This document shows, one piece after another, positions 20,401-28,861 of a DNA stretch of 64,000 nucleotides. Positions within the stretch are counted from its first letter, which is position 1; every line of letters begins with the position of its first letter. Origin of the DNA: Gordonia namibiensis NBRC 108229 (GTDB lineage: Bacteria > Actinomycetota > Actinomycetes > Mycobacteriales > Mycobacteriaceae); the NCBI RefSeq assembly GCF_000298235.1, contig NZ_BAHE01000014.1, forward strand, positions 1 through 64,000, written 5' to 3'. A program made the position numbers and the translations under genes. The notes below the pieces were generated by a model, which searched no databases, was not told the DNA's origin, and saw only the letters and a list, made by a program, of their open reading frames with translations.

Positions 20401-22468
20401 CGACGGCCCCCACGGTGCCGAGCTTCGCCTCCAGGAGCTCCTTGGTCGGCGACTCGTTGCGCCGGGCGCCCACCCAGTCGGTGATCGCCGCGATCGCGGC
20501 ACCCACCGGGACACCGTTGATCTGCGACCCGTCGCGGAACCGGAAGCTCACCGCGTGCGCCTCGACGTCGCGTTCGCCGGCGAGCAGCATGAACGGCACC
20601 TTGCCGGTGGTGTGGTTGCGGATCTTCTTCTGCATGCGGTCGTCGGAATGGTCGACCTCGGCGCGGACACCGGCGGCACGCAGCGCGTCGACGACACCCT
20701 GCAGGTGATCGGCGAATGCGTCGGCGACCGGGATGCCCATCACCTGGACCGGCGACAGCCAGGCCGGGAAGGCGCCCGCATAGTGCTCGGTGAGCACGCC
20801 GAAGAACCGCTCGATGGACCCGAACAGGGCGCGGTGGATCATCACCGGACGCTGCTTGGTGCCGTCGGGGCCGGTGTACTCGAGTTCGAAACGCTCGGGC
20901 AGGTTGAAGTCGAGCTGGATCGTCGACATCTGCCAGGTGCGGCCGAGCGCGTCCCTGGCCTGCACCGAGATCTTCGGGCCGTAGAACGCGGCGCCGCCCG
21001 GATCGGGCACGAGGTCGAGGCCCGAGGCCTCGGCGACCTCGGCGAGCGTGTTGGTCGCCTCTTCCCACACCTCGTCGGAGCCGACGAACTTCTTCGGGTC
21101 CTTGGTCGAGAGTTCGAGGTAGAAGTCGTCGAGGCCGTAGTCCTTGAGCAGGCCGAGGACGAAGTTGAGGATCGACGTCAGCTCGTCGCGCATCTGCTCG
21201 CGGGTGCAGTAGATGTGCGCGTCGTCCTGTGTCATGCCGCGCACCCGGGTGAGGCCGTGGATCACGCCGGACTTCTCGTAGCGGTAGACCGATCCGAACT
21301 CGAACATCCGCAGCGGCAGTTCACGATACGAACGCCCGCGGCCACGGAAGATCAGGTTGTGCATCGGGCAGTTCATCGGCTTCAGGTAGTAATCCTGGCC
21401 GGGCTTGCGCACCTCGCCGTTCTCGTCGATGTCGGCGTCGACGTGCATGGGCGGGAACATCCCGTCGCGGTACCAGTCGAGGTGACCGGAGACCTCGTAG
21501 AGGTGCCCCTTGGTGATGTGCGGCGTGTTGACGAACTCATACCCCGCGGCGACGTGGCGTGCCCGTGAGTAGTCCTCCATCTCCTTGCGGATGATGCCGC
21601 CCTTGGGATGGAAGACCGGCAGGCCCGAGCCGAGTTCGTCGGGGAAGCTGAACAGGTCGAGTTCTGCCCCCAGCTTGCGGTGGTCGCGCTTCTCCGCCTC
21701 GGCGAGCAGCTCGAGATGGGTGTCGAGCGCTTCGGCGGACTCCCACGCGGTGCCGTACACACGCTGGAGGTCGGCGTTGTCCTGGTCGCCGCGCCAGTAG
21801 GCGGCCGAGGAGCGGGTCAGCTTGAACGCGGCGATGTACTTGGTGGTCGGCACGTGCGGACCGCGGCACAGATCGCACCAGATGCGTTCGCCGGTACGCG
21901 GGTTGAGATTGTCGTAGACGGACAGCTCGCCGCCGCCGACCTCCATGACCTCGGCGTCGTCGGCGGCACCCTTGTCGTCGATCAGCTCGAGCTTGAACGG
22001 CTCGTTCGCCAGCTCGGCGCGCGCCTCGTCCTTCGACTCGTAGACGCGGCGAGAAAAGCGCTGACCAGACTTGATGATCTGCTTCATCTTCTTCTCGAGG
22101 GCCTTGAGGTCCTCGGGCGTGAAGGGTTCGGCGACATCGAAGTCGTAGTAGAAGCCGTCCTTGATGGGCGGGCCGATGCCCAGCTTGGCGTCGGGGAACA
22201 GGTCCTGGACCGCCTGCGCGAGCACATGCGCGCACGAGTGCCGGATGACGCTGCGTCCGGTCTCGGTGTTGGCCGCCACGGGTTCGACCTCGGCGTCCTC
22301 GGCGGGCGCCCAGGAGAGGTCGCGCAGGTCGCCGGCGGCGTCGCGGACCACGACGATCGCCTCGGGACCCTTGTTGGGCAGGTCGTGGTCACGGAGTGCG
22401 GTGCCCGCGGTAGTTCCAGCCGGCACACGGATCGTGGCTGGGCTGGTCACCTGGACGTCGTCGGGCAC
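20393..22468 (-). CDS. thrS: threonyl-tRNA synthetase
   Basis: Charges tRNA-Thr. The 691-residue class II enzyme has the N-terminal TGS domain, the editing domain with HSCAHVLAQ, class II motif 2 ([20 protein letters not shown]) and motif 3 ([13 protein letters not shown]), and the C-terminal anticodon-binding domain. GTG start at 22468 with GAGGAG 6 bases upstream. First gene of the run thrS-HIT-pgsA-acyltransferase-pimA. No T-box leader was seen. Confidence 0.97.
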   Translation of the reverse strand: MPDDVQVTSPATIRVPAGTTAGTALRDHDLPNKGPEAIVVVRDAAGDLRDLSWAPAEDAEVEPVAANTETGRSVIRHSCAHVLAQAVQDLFPDAKLGIGPPIKDGFYYDFDVAEPFTPEDLKALEKKMKQIIKSGQRFSRRVYESKDEARAELANEPFKLELIDDKGAADDAEVMEVGGGELSVYDNLNPRTGERIWCDLCRGPHVPTTKYIAAFKLTRSSAAYWRGDQDNADLQRVYGTAWESAEALDTHLELLAEAEKRDHRKLGAELDLFSFPDELGSGLPVFHPKGGIIRKEMEDYSRARHVAAGYEFVNTPHITKGHLYEVSGHLDWYRDGMFPPMHVDADIDENGEVRKPGQDYYLKPMNCPMHNLIFRGRGRSYRELPLRMFEFGSVYRYEKSGVIHGLTRVRGMTQDDAHIYCTREQMRDELTSILNFVLGLLKDYGLDDFYLELSTKDPKKFVGSDEVWEEATNTLAEVAEASGLDLVPDPGGAAFYGPKISVQARDALGRTWQMSTIQLDFNLPERFELEYTGPDGTKQRPVMIHRALFGSIERFFGVLTEHYAGAFPAWLSPVQVMGIPVADAFADHLQGVVDALRAAGVRAEVDHSDDRMQKKIRNHTTGKVPFMLLAGERDVEAHAVSFRFRDGSQINGVPVGAAIAAITDWVGARRNESPTKELLEAKLGTVGAVDG

Positions 22469-22605
22469 GGGACGCTCCTCGAATAGTTTCGGACACGCGA
22501 AGTACGCGTCCGGGCGGACGTTTGCGACTCCGATGGTATCCGCGTGTCATCCCGACCGGCCGTACCCCTCCTCTCCCGGCGCGCGGCGCGGCCCGGGAAA
22601 GACGA

Positions 22606-23028
22606 TCAGGAGAAGATGGGGCTGGCGAGCCACTGATAGTCGAGGTTCACCCAGCCGGCCGCCGTGTGCAGTGCCCCGAGTAGCCACAGGGTTCCCACGA
22701 CGATGACGAAGGTGCCGATCCAGAACACCGATTGCACCGACCAGTGCTGCCGGCCGATCCACTCCATCCAGGCGTCGTACTTCGCGCGCGCGAACTTCAG
22801 CAGTCGGTGCGCCCACTCGAATTCCGACGCCAGAATTCCCAGTCCGAGAAAGACGATGAGCCAGCCGGGGCCCGGGTACGGGATGGCGACGACGCCGCAG
22901 AGCAGCACAATCGTGCCGACGACGGCGACCCCGATGCGATAGATGCGGCGCCACCGCGGGTTGGAACGCACCACGTACCGGCGATGACGCGCTCGGATCC
23001 GCAGGCGCTTCCACCACGACTCCGCCAT
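22606..23028 (-). CDS. PGPGW-family membrane protein (TIGR02611-like)
   Basis: Small integral membrane protein of unknown function. The 140-residue product has a basic N-terminus, a first transmembrane helix ending in the family motif YPGPGWLIVFLGLGIL, a charged amphipathic segment (FEWAHRLLKFARAKYDAWMEW) and a second helix pair near residues 95-120. Monocistronic in appearance, between thrS and a TetR gene. Confidence 0.8.
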   Translation of the reverse strand: MAESWWKRLRIRARHRRYVVRSNPRWRRIYRIGVAVVGTIVLLCGVVAIPYPGPGWLIVFLGLGILASEFEWAHRLLKFARAKYDAWMEWIGRQHWSVQSVFWIGTFVIVVGTLWLLGALHTAAGWVNLDYQWLASPIFS

Positions 23029-23110
23029 GTTCCCCCTACATCGGACCCGTCAATGTCAAAAGTCGGGTCCAGGCTACCGAAGTCAGGCGTGTACACCCGG
23101 GCACGCGTTC

Positions 23111-23665
23111 CTACGGGCGGTACCGCAGTCCGTCGAGCAGCAGCGCGACCAGCCGGGTCGCGGTGTCGTTGTCGCTGCCGGGAAACGGGACGCAGAGGTT
23201 CGCGATCGCCCCGAGCAGGTCCAGCGGGGCGACAGCGACGTCGGCACGGATCTCACCGCTGTTCGCGGCTTCCTCCAGCAGCGCACCGAGCGCGGGCGCC
23301 GCGTGGGAATGGAAGTACTCCGGGAGGGACGAGTACGCGGGATCGCCCGAGTGCAGCGCGCTCGCGAGACCGCGTTTGGTCTGCAGGAACTCGCGGTACC
23401 TCTGCACCCACCTCTCGAGGGCCTCCCCCGGCGCGTACTGCTCCGCGAGCGGACCCGCGGCGGCCACACACTCATCCAGTTCGTGACGGAAGACAGCGGC
23501 GACGAGGTCGGAGCGCAGCGGGAAGTGCCGGTACAGCGTCGCGGTTCCGACGCCGGCGCGTGCGGCGATCGACCGCACGCTGACATCCACTCCGTGAGCG
23601 GCGAACTCCTCTTTCGCCGCAGCCAGCAGGGCATCGACGTTGCGCTGGGCATCAGCACGGGGCAT
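23111..23665 (-). CDS. TetR-family repressor, divergent from aldo/keto reductase
   Basis: Predicted one-component repressor. The 184-residue protein has an N-terminal TetR helix-turn-helix (VSVRSIAARAGVGTATLYRHFPLRSDLVA split about residues 27-55) and a ligand domain with no known-ligand signature. Transcribed away from the aldo/keto reductase gene; the 127-bp gap holds two GGGACA-type palindromes, so it probably represses itself and the reductase. Good ribosome site GAGGAAA. Confidence 0.88.
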   Translation of the reverse strand: MPRADAQRNVDALLAAAKEEFAAHGVDVSVRSIAARAGVGTATLYRHFPLRSDLVAAVFRHELDECVAAAGPLAEQYAPGEALERWVQRYREFLQTKRGLASALHSGDPAYSSLPEYFHSHAAPALGALLEEAANSGEIRADVAVAPLDLLGAIANLCVPFPGSDNDTATRLVALLLDGLRYRP

Positions 23666-23704
23666 GGGCCTGTTTCCTCGCTGTCAGATCTCCGGGTTGA
23701 TAAG

Positions 23705-23744
23705 TGGGACACTGTCCCATATCGTTAATCGGGACAACGTTCCA
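23705..23744. promoter_or_regulatory. TetR operator pair
   Basis: A perfect 7-1-7 palindrome TGGGACA-C-TGTCCCA at 23705-23719 and an imperfect copy CGGGACA-A-CGTTCCA at 23730-23744, with centres 25 bp apart, between the divergent TetR and aldo/keto reductase genes. Assignment to this TetR is inferred from position. Confidence 0.65.
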
Positions 23745-23792
23745 CTTCTATCGTCGCACAGCATCCCACCGGGTGCGGACAAGGAGAGCGAC

Positions 23793-24833
23793 ATGCAGCA
23801 CCGCACGTTGGGTCGAACCGGAATCCAGGTCAGCCCGTATGCATTGGGCGCGATGATGTTCGGCCAGGTCGGCAACCCCGACCACGACGACTCGATCCGC
23901 ATCATCCACAAGGCGCTCGACGCCGGGATCAACGTCATCGACACGGCCGACATGTATTCCGGTGGCGAGTCGGAGGAAATCGTCGGCAAGGCCATCAAGG
24001 GACGCCGCGACGACGTGGTCATCGCCACCAAGTTCGGTCTGCCGATGGGCGACGACCCGAACCGGCGAGGCGGTTCCCGTCGATGGATCACGACCGCCGT
24101 CGAGGACTCCCTACGACGCCTGGGCACCGACCACATCGACCTCTATCAGATGCACCGCCCCGATCCGTCGACCGAGATCGGTGAGACCCTCTCCGTCCTG
24201 ACCGATCTCGTCCGGGCCGGCAAGATCCGGGCTTTCGGCACCTCCGCCTTCCCCGCCTCCGACATGGTCGAAGCACAGTGGCAGTCGCGCGAACGCGGCC
24301 TGGAGTCGCCGAGTACCGAGCAGCCAAACTACTCGATCCTCGACCGCGGGATCGAACGCGAGATCCTGCCCGTTGCACAACGACACGGCATGGGTGTGCT
24401 GGTGTGGAGTCCCCTCGCACAGGGATTGCTCACCGGACGCGTCCGCAAGGGGCAGCCCATCGACCTGCGACGGGCAGAGCGGTTCACCCACCTCAGCGAC
24501 GAACGCCGCATCGATGTCGTCGAACAGCTCATCTCGCTCGCCGAGGAGTCCGGCATCAAACTCACCCACCTGGCCATCGCCTTCACCATCGCCCATCCCG
24601 GCGTGACCGCGGCCATCCTCGGACCACGCACGATGGCCCACCTCGACGACTATCTCGCGGGGGCCGGCCTGGCGCTCGGCGACGACATCCTCGACGAGAT
24701 CGACCGGATCGTCGAACCGGGCACCGATGTGGGACGACTCGACATGGCCTACGACCCGTCGGCACTCCACGATCCGGCACTTCGCCGACGCGCCGGCGGC
24801 AATCGCGCCGCGTCCCCCGCGACAGCGGCCTGA
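23793..24833 (+). CDS. aldo/keto reductase
   Basis: NADPH-dependent carbonyl reductase of the YajO/Tas-like AKR subfamily. The 346-residue TIM barrel has the catalytic Asp-Tyr-Lys-His set in DTADMYSGGESEE, VIATKFG and LYQMHRPDP, and the cofactor loop near AILGPRTMAHL. ATG at 23793 with AAGGAGAG upstream; the frame is open before this but over the operator. Possibly induced by an electrophile or aldehyde through the divergent TetR. Physiological substrate unknown. Confidence 0.93.
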   Translation: MQHRTLGRTGIQVSPYALGAMMFGQVGNPDHDDSIRIIHKALDAGINVIDTADMYSGGESEEIVGKAIKGRRDDVVIATKFGLPMGDDPNRRGGSRRWITTAVEDSLRRLGTDHIDLYQMHRPDPSTEIGETLSVLTDLVRAGKIRAFGTSAFPASDMVEAQWQSRERGLESPSTEQPNYSILDRGIEREILPVAQRHGMGVLVWSPLAQGLLTGRVRKGQPIDLRRAERFTHLSDERRIDVVEQLISLAEESGIKLTHLAIAFTIAHPGVTAAILGPRTMAHLDDYLAGAGLALGDDILDEIDRIVEPGTDVGRLDMAYDPSALHDPALRRRAGGNRAASPATAA

Positions 24834-24848
24834 CGGACCGCCGGCCCC

Positions 24849-26222
24849 TCAGGCGACCGCGACGACGTCCTCCGGGCCGAGCGACTCGTCAACGGGAGGT
24901 CGGCGATCCCGTCTCCGACGCCCCGCCAAGAGGGTCACCACGACGGTCACGGCAAGCAACAACGGGTAGCAGCCGGCGTAGAGAAGGACCAGTGCGTGGT
25001 CGACCGGGCCCGGGTCGACTGCTCTCGGCATCATGAACAACCCCAGCGACATCGCATGATCCGAGGTCAGATATGGCCCGCTGTCCCACCAGTGCCGCCA
25101 CCAGGTGAAGGTCAGCGCGACGACGCCGGCAGGCGCGAGCCAGTACCACCAGGACCGCCGCGAGCCGCCATGGCGCAGGGCGAGATCGAAGGTCACCAGC
25201 AGCAACGGCACACACCACACCCAGTGGTGCCCCCACGCGAACGGCGACACCGCGCACATCGTCAATCCCACGATCGTCGCGGCCAGGAGCGGTTGCGACA
25301 TCCGCCGGGCGACGACCGCGGCCCACAGTCCGAGTACTGCGACCACCAGCGCCGCGGGGACCCACAACCACGACGGCGCCTCGAAGACCGGTCCGCCCGG
25401 GCCGGGATGGGTGAACCGCCGGACATCGAGGTGCGCCAGGATTTGCGAACCGAAGCCGCGGACCGACTGGTTGGCGGGCGAATCGGCACGGCCGATGCGG
25501 TCGGAATCGAACAGGTGACCAGCCCAGTACGCCCGGGCATCCGAACCGATGACGAGAAACCCGATTGCAACCGTGCCACCGAAGGTGGCGATCGCGGTGG
25601 CCGCCGCGCGCCACTGCCGGGTGACGAGCAGGTAGATGACGGCGAACAGCGGCATCAGCTTGAGTCCGGCGGCGATCCCGATTGCGATCCCCCGCCACCG
25701 CGAGTCGGCGCGCAGGAACACCAGGTCGGTCAGGATCAGCGCCATGATCACGAGATTGACCTGACCGAGCCAGATGGTGGTCCGCACGGGCTCGAGTGCG
25801 GTCACCCCGACAGAGAAGAGGACGGCGAAGCCGACGAGGCGAGCATCGAGTCGGTAACCCAGACTGCGGGTCCCCAACGTCGCCACGGCGACGAGTGCCA
25901 CGAAACAGACTGCCCACCAGACGATATGGGCGACCCCGGCACTCAGGACGGCCAGCGGGACGAAAGCGATCGCCGCGAACGGCGGGTACGTGAAATGCAG
26001 GCGCCACAACACCGGCGCCTCGTAGAGGGGACGTGAGTCGAGCACGGCATCGGCACCCGCACGGTAGACACGGACGTCGGTCGCGTTCTCGAACAGCCCG
26101 TAGAACGGATTGGTGTACGGAAAAGCGGTGATGTGCCAGACGATCACGCCGAGCGCCGCGATCCCGGCCAGCACGATCACCCACGTCGGGATGGGACGCG
26201 AGTGGACAGTCGGTGCCGGCAC
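24849..26222 (-). CDS. GT87-family membrane glycosyltransferase (GT-C, Rv2181-like)
   Basis: Polyprenol-phosphate-sugar-dependent glycosyltransferase acting on the outer face of the membrane. The 457-residue protein has about ten hydrophobic helices, the catalytic-type Asp loop in ENATDVRVYRAGADAV after helix 1 and the conserved CAVSPFAWGHHWVWC late in the sequence, which resembles the alpha-1,2-mannosyltransferase family of LM/LAM synthesis. GTG start. Monocistronic; converges on the aldo/keto reductase with 15 bp between stops. Sugar donor and acceptor not proven. Confidence 0.82.
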   Translation of the reverse strand: MPAPTVHSRPIPTWVIVLAGIAALGVIVWHITAFPYTNPFYGLFENATDVRVYRAGADAVLDSRPLYEAPVLWRLHFTYPPFAAIAFVPLAVLSAGVAHIVWWAVCFVALVAVATLGTRSLGYRLDARLVGFAVLFSVGVTALEPVRTTIWLGQVNLVIMALILTDLVFLRADSRWRGIAIGIAAGLKLMPLFAVIYLLVTRQWRAAATAIATFGGTVAIGFLVIGSDARAYWAGHLFDSDRIGRADSPANQSVRGFGSQILAHLDVRRFTHPGPGGPVFEAPSWLWVPAALVVAVLGLWAAVVARRMSQPLLAATIVGLTMCAVSPFAWGHHWVWCVPLLLVTFDLALRHGGSRRSWWYWLAPAGVVALTFTWWRHWWDSGPYLTSDHAMSLGLFMMPRAVDPGPVDHALVLLYAGCYPLLLAVTVVVTLLAGRRRRDRRPPVDESLGPEDVVAVA

Positions 26223-26321
26223 GCGGGCGAGATTACGCCCGAGCTGTGATCCAGGTCACGAGAAACGCCGACAGGTTCACGAGTCGTTGCCGATTCGCGT
26301 CGAACAACCCTAGATATGCGA

Positions 26322-26352
26322 AGAGCCCCGCCGAAGTTCTCGGCGGGGCTCT
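26322..26352 (-). terminator. rho-independent terminator after tRNA-Val(CAC)
   Basis: Perfect 13-bp inverted repeat (AGAGCCCCGCCGA and its complement) around the 5-base loop AGTTC, starting 6 bases past the tRNA 3' end on the minus strand. Confidence 0.85.
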
Positions 26353-26358
26353 CCTCGG

Positions 26359-26430
26359 TGGTCCCGGCTGGGATCGAACCAGCGACCTTCCCGGTGTGAA
26401 CGGGACGCTCTTCCACTGAGCCACGGGACC
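26359..26430 (-). tRNA. tRNA-Val(CAC)
   Basis: 72-base cloverleaf: acceptor GGTCCCG pairs with CGGGACC, anticodon stem TCCCG/CGGGA encloses the loop TTCACAC with anticodon CAC, T-loop GGTTCGATCCC. Full CCA is not encoded (ACC then G). Lies opposite in strand to the four tRNAs that follow. Confidence 0.96.
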
Positions 26431-26683
26431 GTGTCGGGCGCCTGAAGTCTGTGACAGGGGCGCCTGCGCACGAGCCAGAAGATTACACGGCTTGCGCAGA
26501 GTTCCCAAATCGCCGACGTGCCCCACGTCACAGACGTTCGATTCGGCGGCCTCCGGTAATCACACGCTGGGAATTCGTCATTCCACAAGCCCCTGACCTG
26601 CCGATTTGTAAAGTTCGGAATCGATCGCGTAAGTTTCTCTTCGCACCGCGAGCAGCAAGATCCACAAGATCGCTCGTGGGCAT

Positions 26684-26756
26684 GCGGATGTAGCGCAGCT
26701 GGTAGCGCATCACCTTGCCAAGGTGAGGGTCGCGGGTTCGAATCCCGTCATCCGCT
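26684..26756 (+). tRNA. tRNA-Gly(GCC), copy 1
   Basis: Acceptor GCGGATG/CATCCGC, anticodon stem TCACC/GGTGA with loop TTGCCAA (anticodon GCC), T-loop GGGTTCGAATCCC. Identical across its 73 bases to the copy at 27027-27099. No encoded CCA. Confidence 0.97.
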
Positions 26757-26779
26757 CGGCGCGAGTCGACCTCGCATCT

Positions 26780-26853
26780 GGTGGTGTGGCCGAGTGGTGA
26801 GGCAACGGCCTGCAAAGCCGTGTACACGGGTTCGATTCCCGTCGCCACCTCCA
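26780..26853 (+). tRNA. tRNA-Cys(GCA)
   Basis: Acceptor GGTGGTG with CGCCACC (one G-T pair), anticodon loop CTGCAAA (GCA), T discriminator as in tRNA-Cys, and the 3' CCA encoded. Confidence 0.97.
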
Positions 26854-26877
26854 CGCATCACAACTCAACACAGTCCC

Positions 26878-26952
26878 GCGCGATTAGCTCAGTGGGAGAG
26901 CGCTTCCCTGACACGGAAGAGGTCACAAGTTCAATCCTTGTATCGCGCACCA
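26878..26952 (+). tRNA. tRNA-Val(GAC)
   Basis: Acceptor GCGCGAT/ATCGCGC, anticodon stem CTTCC/GGAAG with loop CTGACAC (GAC), discriminator A and encoded CCA. Third of four closely spaced plus-strand tRNAs. A tRNA-Val of such a cluster is the attachment site of prophage phiRv2 in M. tuberculosis. Confidence 0.97.
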
Positions 26953-26963
26953 CGAGAGAAGTC

Positions 26964-26992
26964 AGCCCCGGTCCCCGACCGGGGCTTTCTCT
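26964..26992 (+). terminator. terminator after tRNA-Val(GAC)
   Basis: GCCCCGGTC and GACCGGGGC form a 9-bp stem with a CCC loop, followed by TTTCTCTT. Confidence 0.9.
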
Positions 26993-27026
26993 TGGCCACG
27001 CGGGCAGCATCATCGCTCGCGGACAT

Positions 27027-27099
27027 GCGGATGTAGCGCAGCTGGTAGCGCATCACCTTGCCAAGGTGAGGGTCGCGGGTTCGAATCCCGTCATCCGCT
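27027..27099 (+). tRNA. tRNA-Gly(GCC), copy 2
   Basis: Same 73-base gene as at 26684-26756, and the roughly 20 bases before it are also nearly identical, so the pair is a recent duplication 343 bp apart. Confidence 0.97.
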
Positions 27100-27110
27100 C
27101 GCAGAACGGA

Positions 27111-27139
27111 AAGCCCCGGTCCCCCAGACCGGGGCTTTT
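27111..27139 (+). terminator. terminator after tRNA-Gly copy 2
   Basis: AAGCCCCGGTC and GACCGGGGCTT with a CCCCA loop and a TTTT tail; the stem is nearly the same as the terminator at 26964. Confidence 0.92.
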
Positions 27140-27261
27140 CTGTGCCTTCCCCGAGCCTGCCGACGGCAAATCCGTGCCATGTGACCCAGATCTCAAATTC
27201 GGACATTTGACCCGCCCCTAGCGTCCGGAACCGGGTCGGGCTGGAAGGAACAGGTGAGGTA

Positions 27262-27882
27262 ATGATCAAACGGGCAATGGTGACCGGGCTGGCGTCAGTC
27301 GCCGCCGCGGGACTCGCATTCTCCATCGCACCCGGTGTCGCGCAGGCTGCCGACAACGGTCAGCGAACGGGTCCCGTCCAGTTCTGGGCGGAGAACCTCG
27401 GCAACTGCAAGGTGAAGTTCACCCTGACGAACGAAACCAACATCACGTCCTACACGCTCGACTGGCGCATCGACGACGAGCCTCTGCGCGACGTCGACTA
27501 CGCCGACTTCCAGGTCGGCCGGACCGGCGGGATGCACACGACCGTCGAGGACTACCCGAGGTGGCCGGATGACGAAGGCTCCATGGGCGCGAACGCCCCG
27601 GGCAACATCTGGATGGTGAAAGACCGTCCCGTGTCGACCGTCAGTTACATCAAAGATCTGAAGAACCTCAACGACTCCCCCTACAACCCACCGCTCCCGA
27701 ATCCGGAAGCCGCGACGCACGACGTCGCCTACCGAATGGTCCTCGGCCCGCCCGGAAATCTCGGTGACGGCGGCCCCGAGTGGCTCGGAGACCGCAACTG
27801 GCATCACGTGACCGTGACCGGTTGCGCCGGCGGTGGCGGCGGTGGCGGCGGCTCGCTCGACGGCCTGTTCGGTTCCAGCTGA
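27262..27882 (+). CDS. secreted protein of unknown function with C-terminal Gly tract
   Basis: A 206-residue exported protein. A Sec signal peptide (basic MIKR, hydrophobic core, cleavage after GVAQA at residue 29) precedes a mature domain rich in Asn, Asp, Trp and Pro with two widely spaced cysteines (NLGNCKVKF and VTVTGCAG) that could form one disulfide. The last 20 residues hold eight consecutive glycines and end SLDGLFGSS. Ribosome site AGGTGAGGT. No family recognised; it lies between the tRNA cluster and an ABC exporter and is followed by its own terminator. Confidence 0.85.
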   Translation: MIKRAMVTGLASVAAAGLAFSIAPGVAQAADNGQRTGPVQFWAENLGNCKVKFTLTNETNITSYTLDWRIDDEPLRDVDYADFQVGRTGGMHTTVEDYPRWPDDEGSMGANAPGNIWMVKDRPVSTVSYIKDLKNLNDSPYNPPLPNPEAATHDVAYRMVLGPPGNLGDGGPEWLGDRNWHHVTVTGCAGGGGGGGGSLDGLFGSS

Positions 27883-27897
27883 GTCCATCGCAAGGTT

Positions 27898-27932
27898 CGC
27901 GGGGCCGAAATCAGGTGACTTTCGGCCCCGCG
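27898..27932 (+). terminator. terminator after the secreted protein
   Basis: A perfect 13-bp stem (CGCGGGGCCGAAA and complement) with a 9-base loop; the A/T ends of the stem give a short T-run. Confidence 0.85.
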
Positions 27933-27952
27933 ATCGGGGCTCTCGACGGTTC

Positions 27953-27958
27953 TAGTCT
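27953..27958 (+). promoter_or_regulatory. -10 box TAGTCT of the ABC ATPase gene (leaderless)
   Basis: TAGTCT ends 6 bases before the GTG at 27965, and no ribosome site is present, so the start codon is probably at the 5' end of the mRNA. Confidence 0.5.
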
Positions 27959-27964
27959 GGGAAC

Positions 27965-28843
27965 GTGCCCGCGATCGAGATCCGTGAGCTGGTCAAGTCG
28001 TTCGGCCATGTCAGGGCCCTCGACGGGTTCGACCTGACCGTCGCCGAGGGCGAGGTCCACGGCTTCCTGGGACCCAACGGCGCGGGCAAGACAACCACCA
28101 TCCGGGTTCTGCTCGGGTTGCTGCGAGGGGACTCCGGCGTCGTCCGAGTTCTGGGTCGAGATCCCTGGCGCGACAACGTGAATCTGCACGGGCGGATCGC
28201 GTATGTGCCCGGCGAGGTGAATCTCTGGCCGGGTGTCACCGGCGGCGAGGTCATCGATCTCCTGTGCAACCTCCGCGGAGACCGCGACCGACGTCGTCGT
28301 GACGAGTTGATCGATCGTTTCGAACTCGACCCACGCAAGAAGTCGCGCACGTACTCCAAGGGCAATCGGCAGAAGGTCGCGCTGATCGCGGCCCTGGCCT
28401 CCGATGCCGAACTCCTTCTTCTCGACGAGCCGACCTCCGGCCTCGATCCGCTGAAAGAGGCCGAGTTCCAGCGGTGCATCGAGGAGGAACGCCGCAGCGG
28501 GCGCACCGTTCTCCTGTCGAGTCACATCCTGGCCCAGGTCGAGGCGCTCTGCGACCGGGTGACCCTGATCCGGGCCGGCCGGACGGTGGACAGCGGGTCA
28601 CTGTCCGAGCTGCGTCACCTCGGTCGTCTCGAGATCAGTGCCGAAACCGCCCACGATCCCGCCGCCCTCGACGGCGTCCCGGGCGTGCACGACCTGACCC
28701 GCGACGGACACCGCATCCGCTGCACCGTCGACGCCGCCGCTCTCGACACGGTGGTCCGTGAGCTCGCCACCCTCGGCGTCCGCGATCTGGCCAGCGCCCC
28801 ACCGACTCTGGAGGACATCTTCCTCCGGCACTACGGCGACTGA
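27965..28843 (+). CDS. ABC exporter ATPase (drug/antibiotic type)
   Basis: Energy-coupling subunit of a DrrA/BcrA-like exporter. In the 292-residue protein Walker A is GPNGAGKT (36-43), Walker B LLLLDEP (150-156), and the D-loop SGLDP follows. The signature reads YSKGNRQK instead of LSGGQ and the Q-loop Gln is replaced ([12 protein letters not shown]), both known in this exporter group. Probably paired with the permease 18 bp downstream. It resembles the Rv1218c-Rv1217c exporter of M. tuberculosis; substrate unknown. Confidence 0.9.
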   Translation: MPAIEIRELVKSFGHVRALDGFDLTVAEGEVHGFLGPNGAGKTTTIRVLLGLLRGDSGVVRVLGRDPWRDNVNLHGRIAYVPGEVNLWPGVTGGEVIDLLCNLRGDRDRRRRDELIDRFELDPRKKSRTYSKGNRQKVALIAALASDAELLLLDEPTSGLDPLKEAEFQRCIEEERRSGRTVLLSSHILAQVEALCDRVTLIRAGRTVDSGSLSELRHLGRLEISAETAHDPAALDGVPGVHDLTRDGHRIRCTVDAAALDTVVRELATLGVRDLASAPPTLEDIFLRHYGD

Positions 28844-28861
28844 GGTCTGCGGAGAGTTCCG

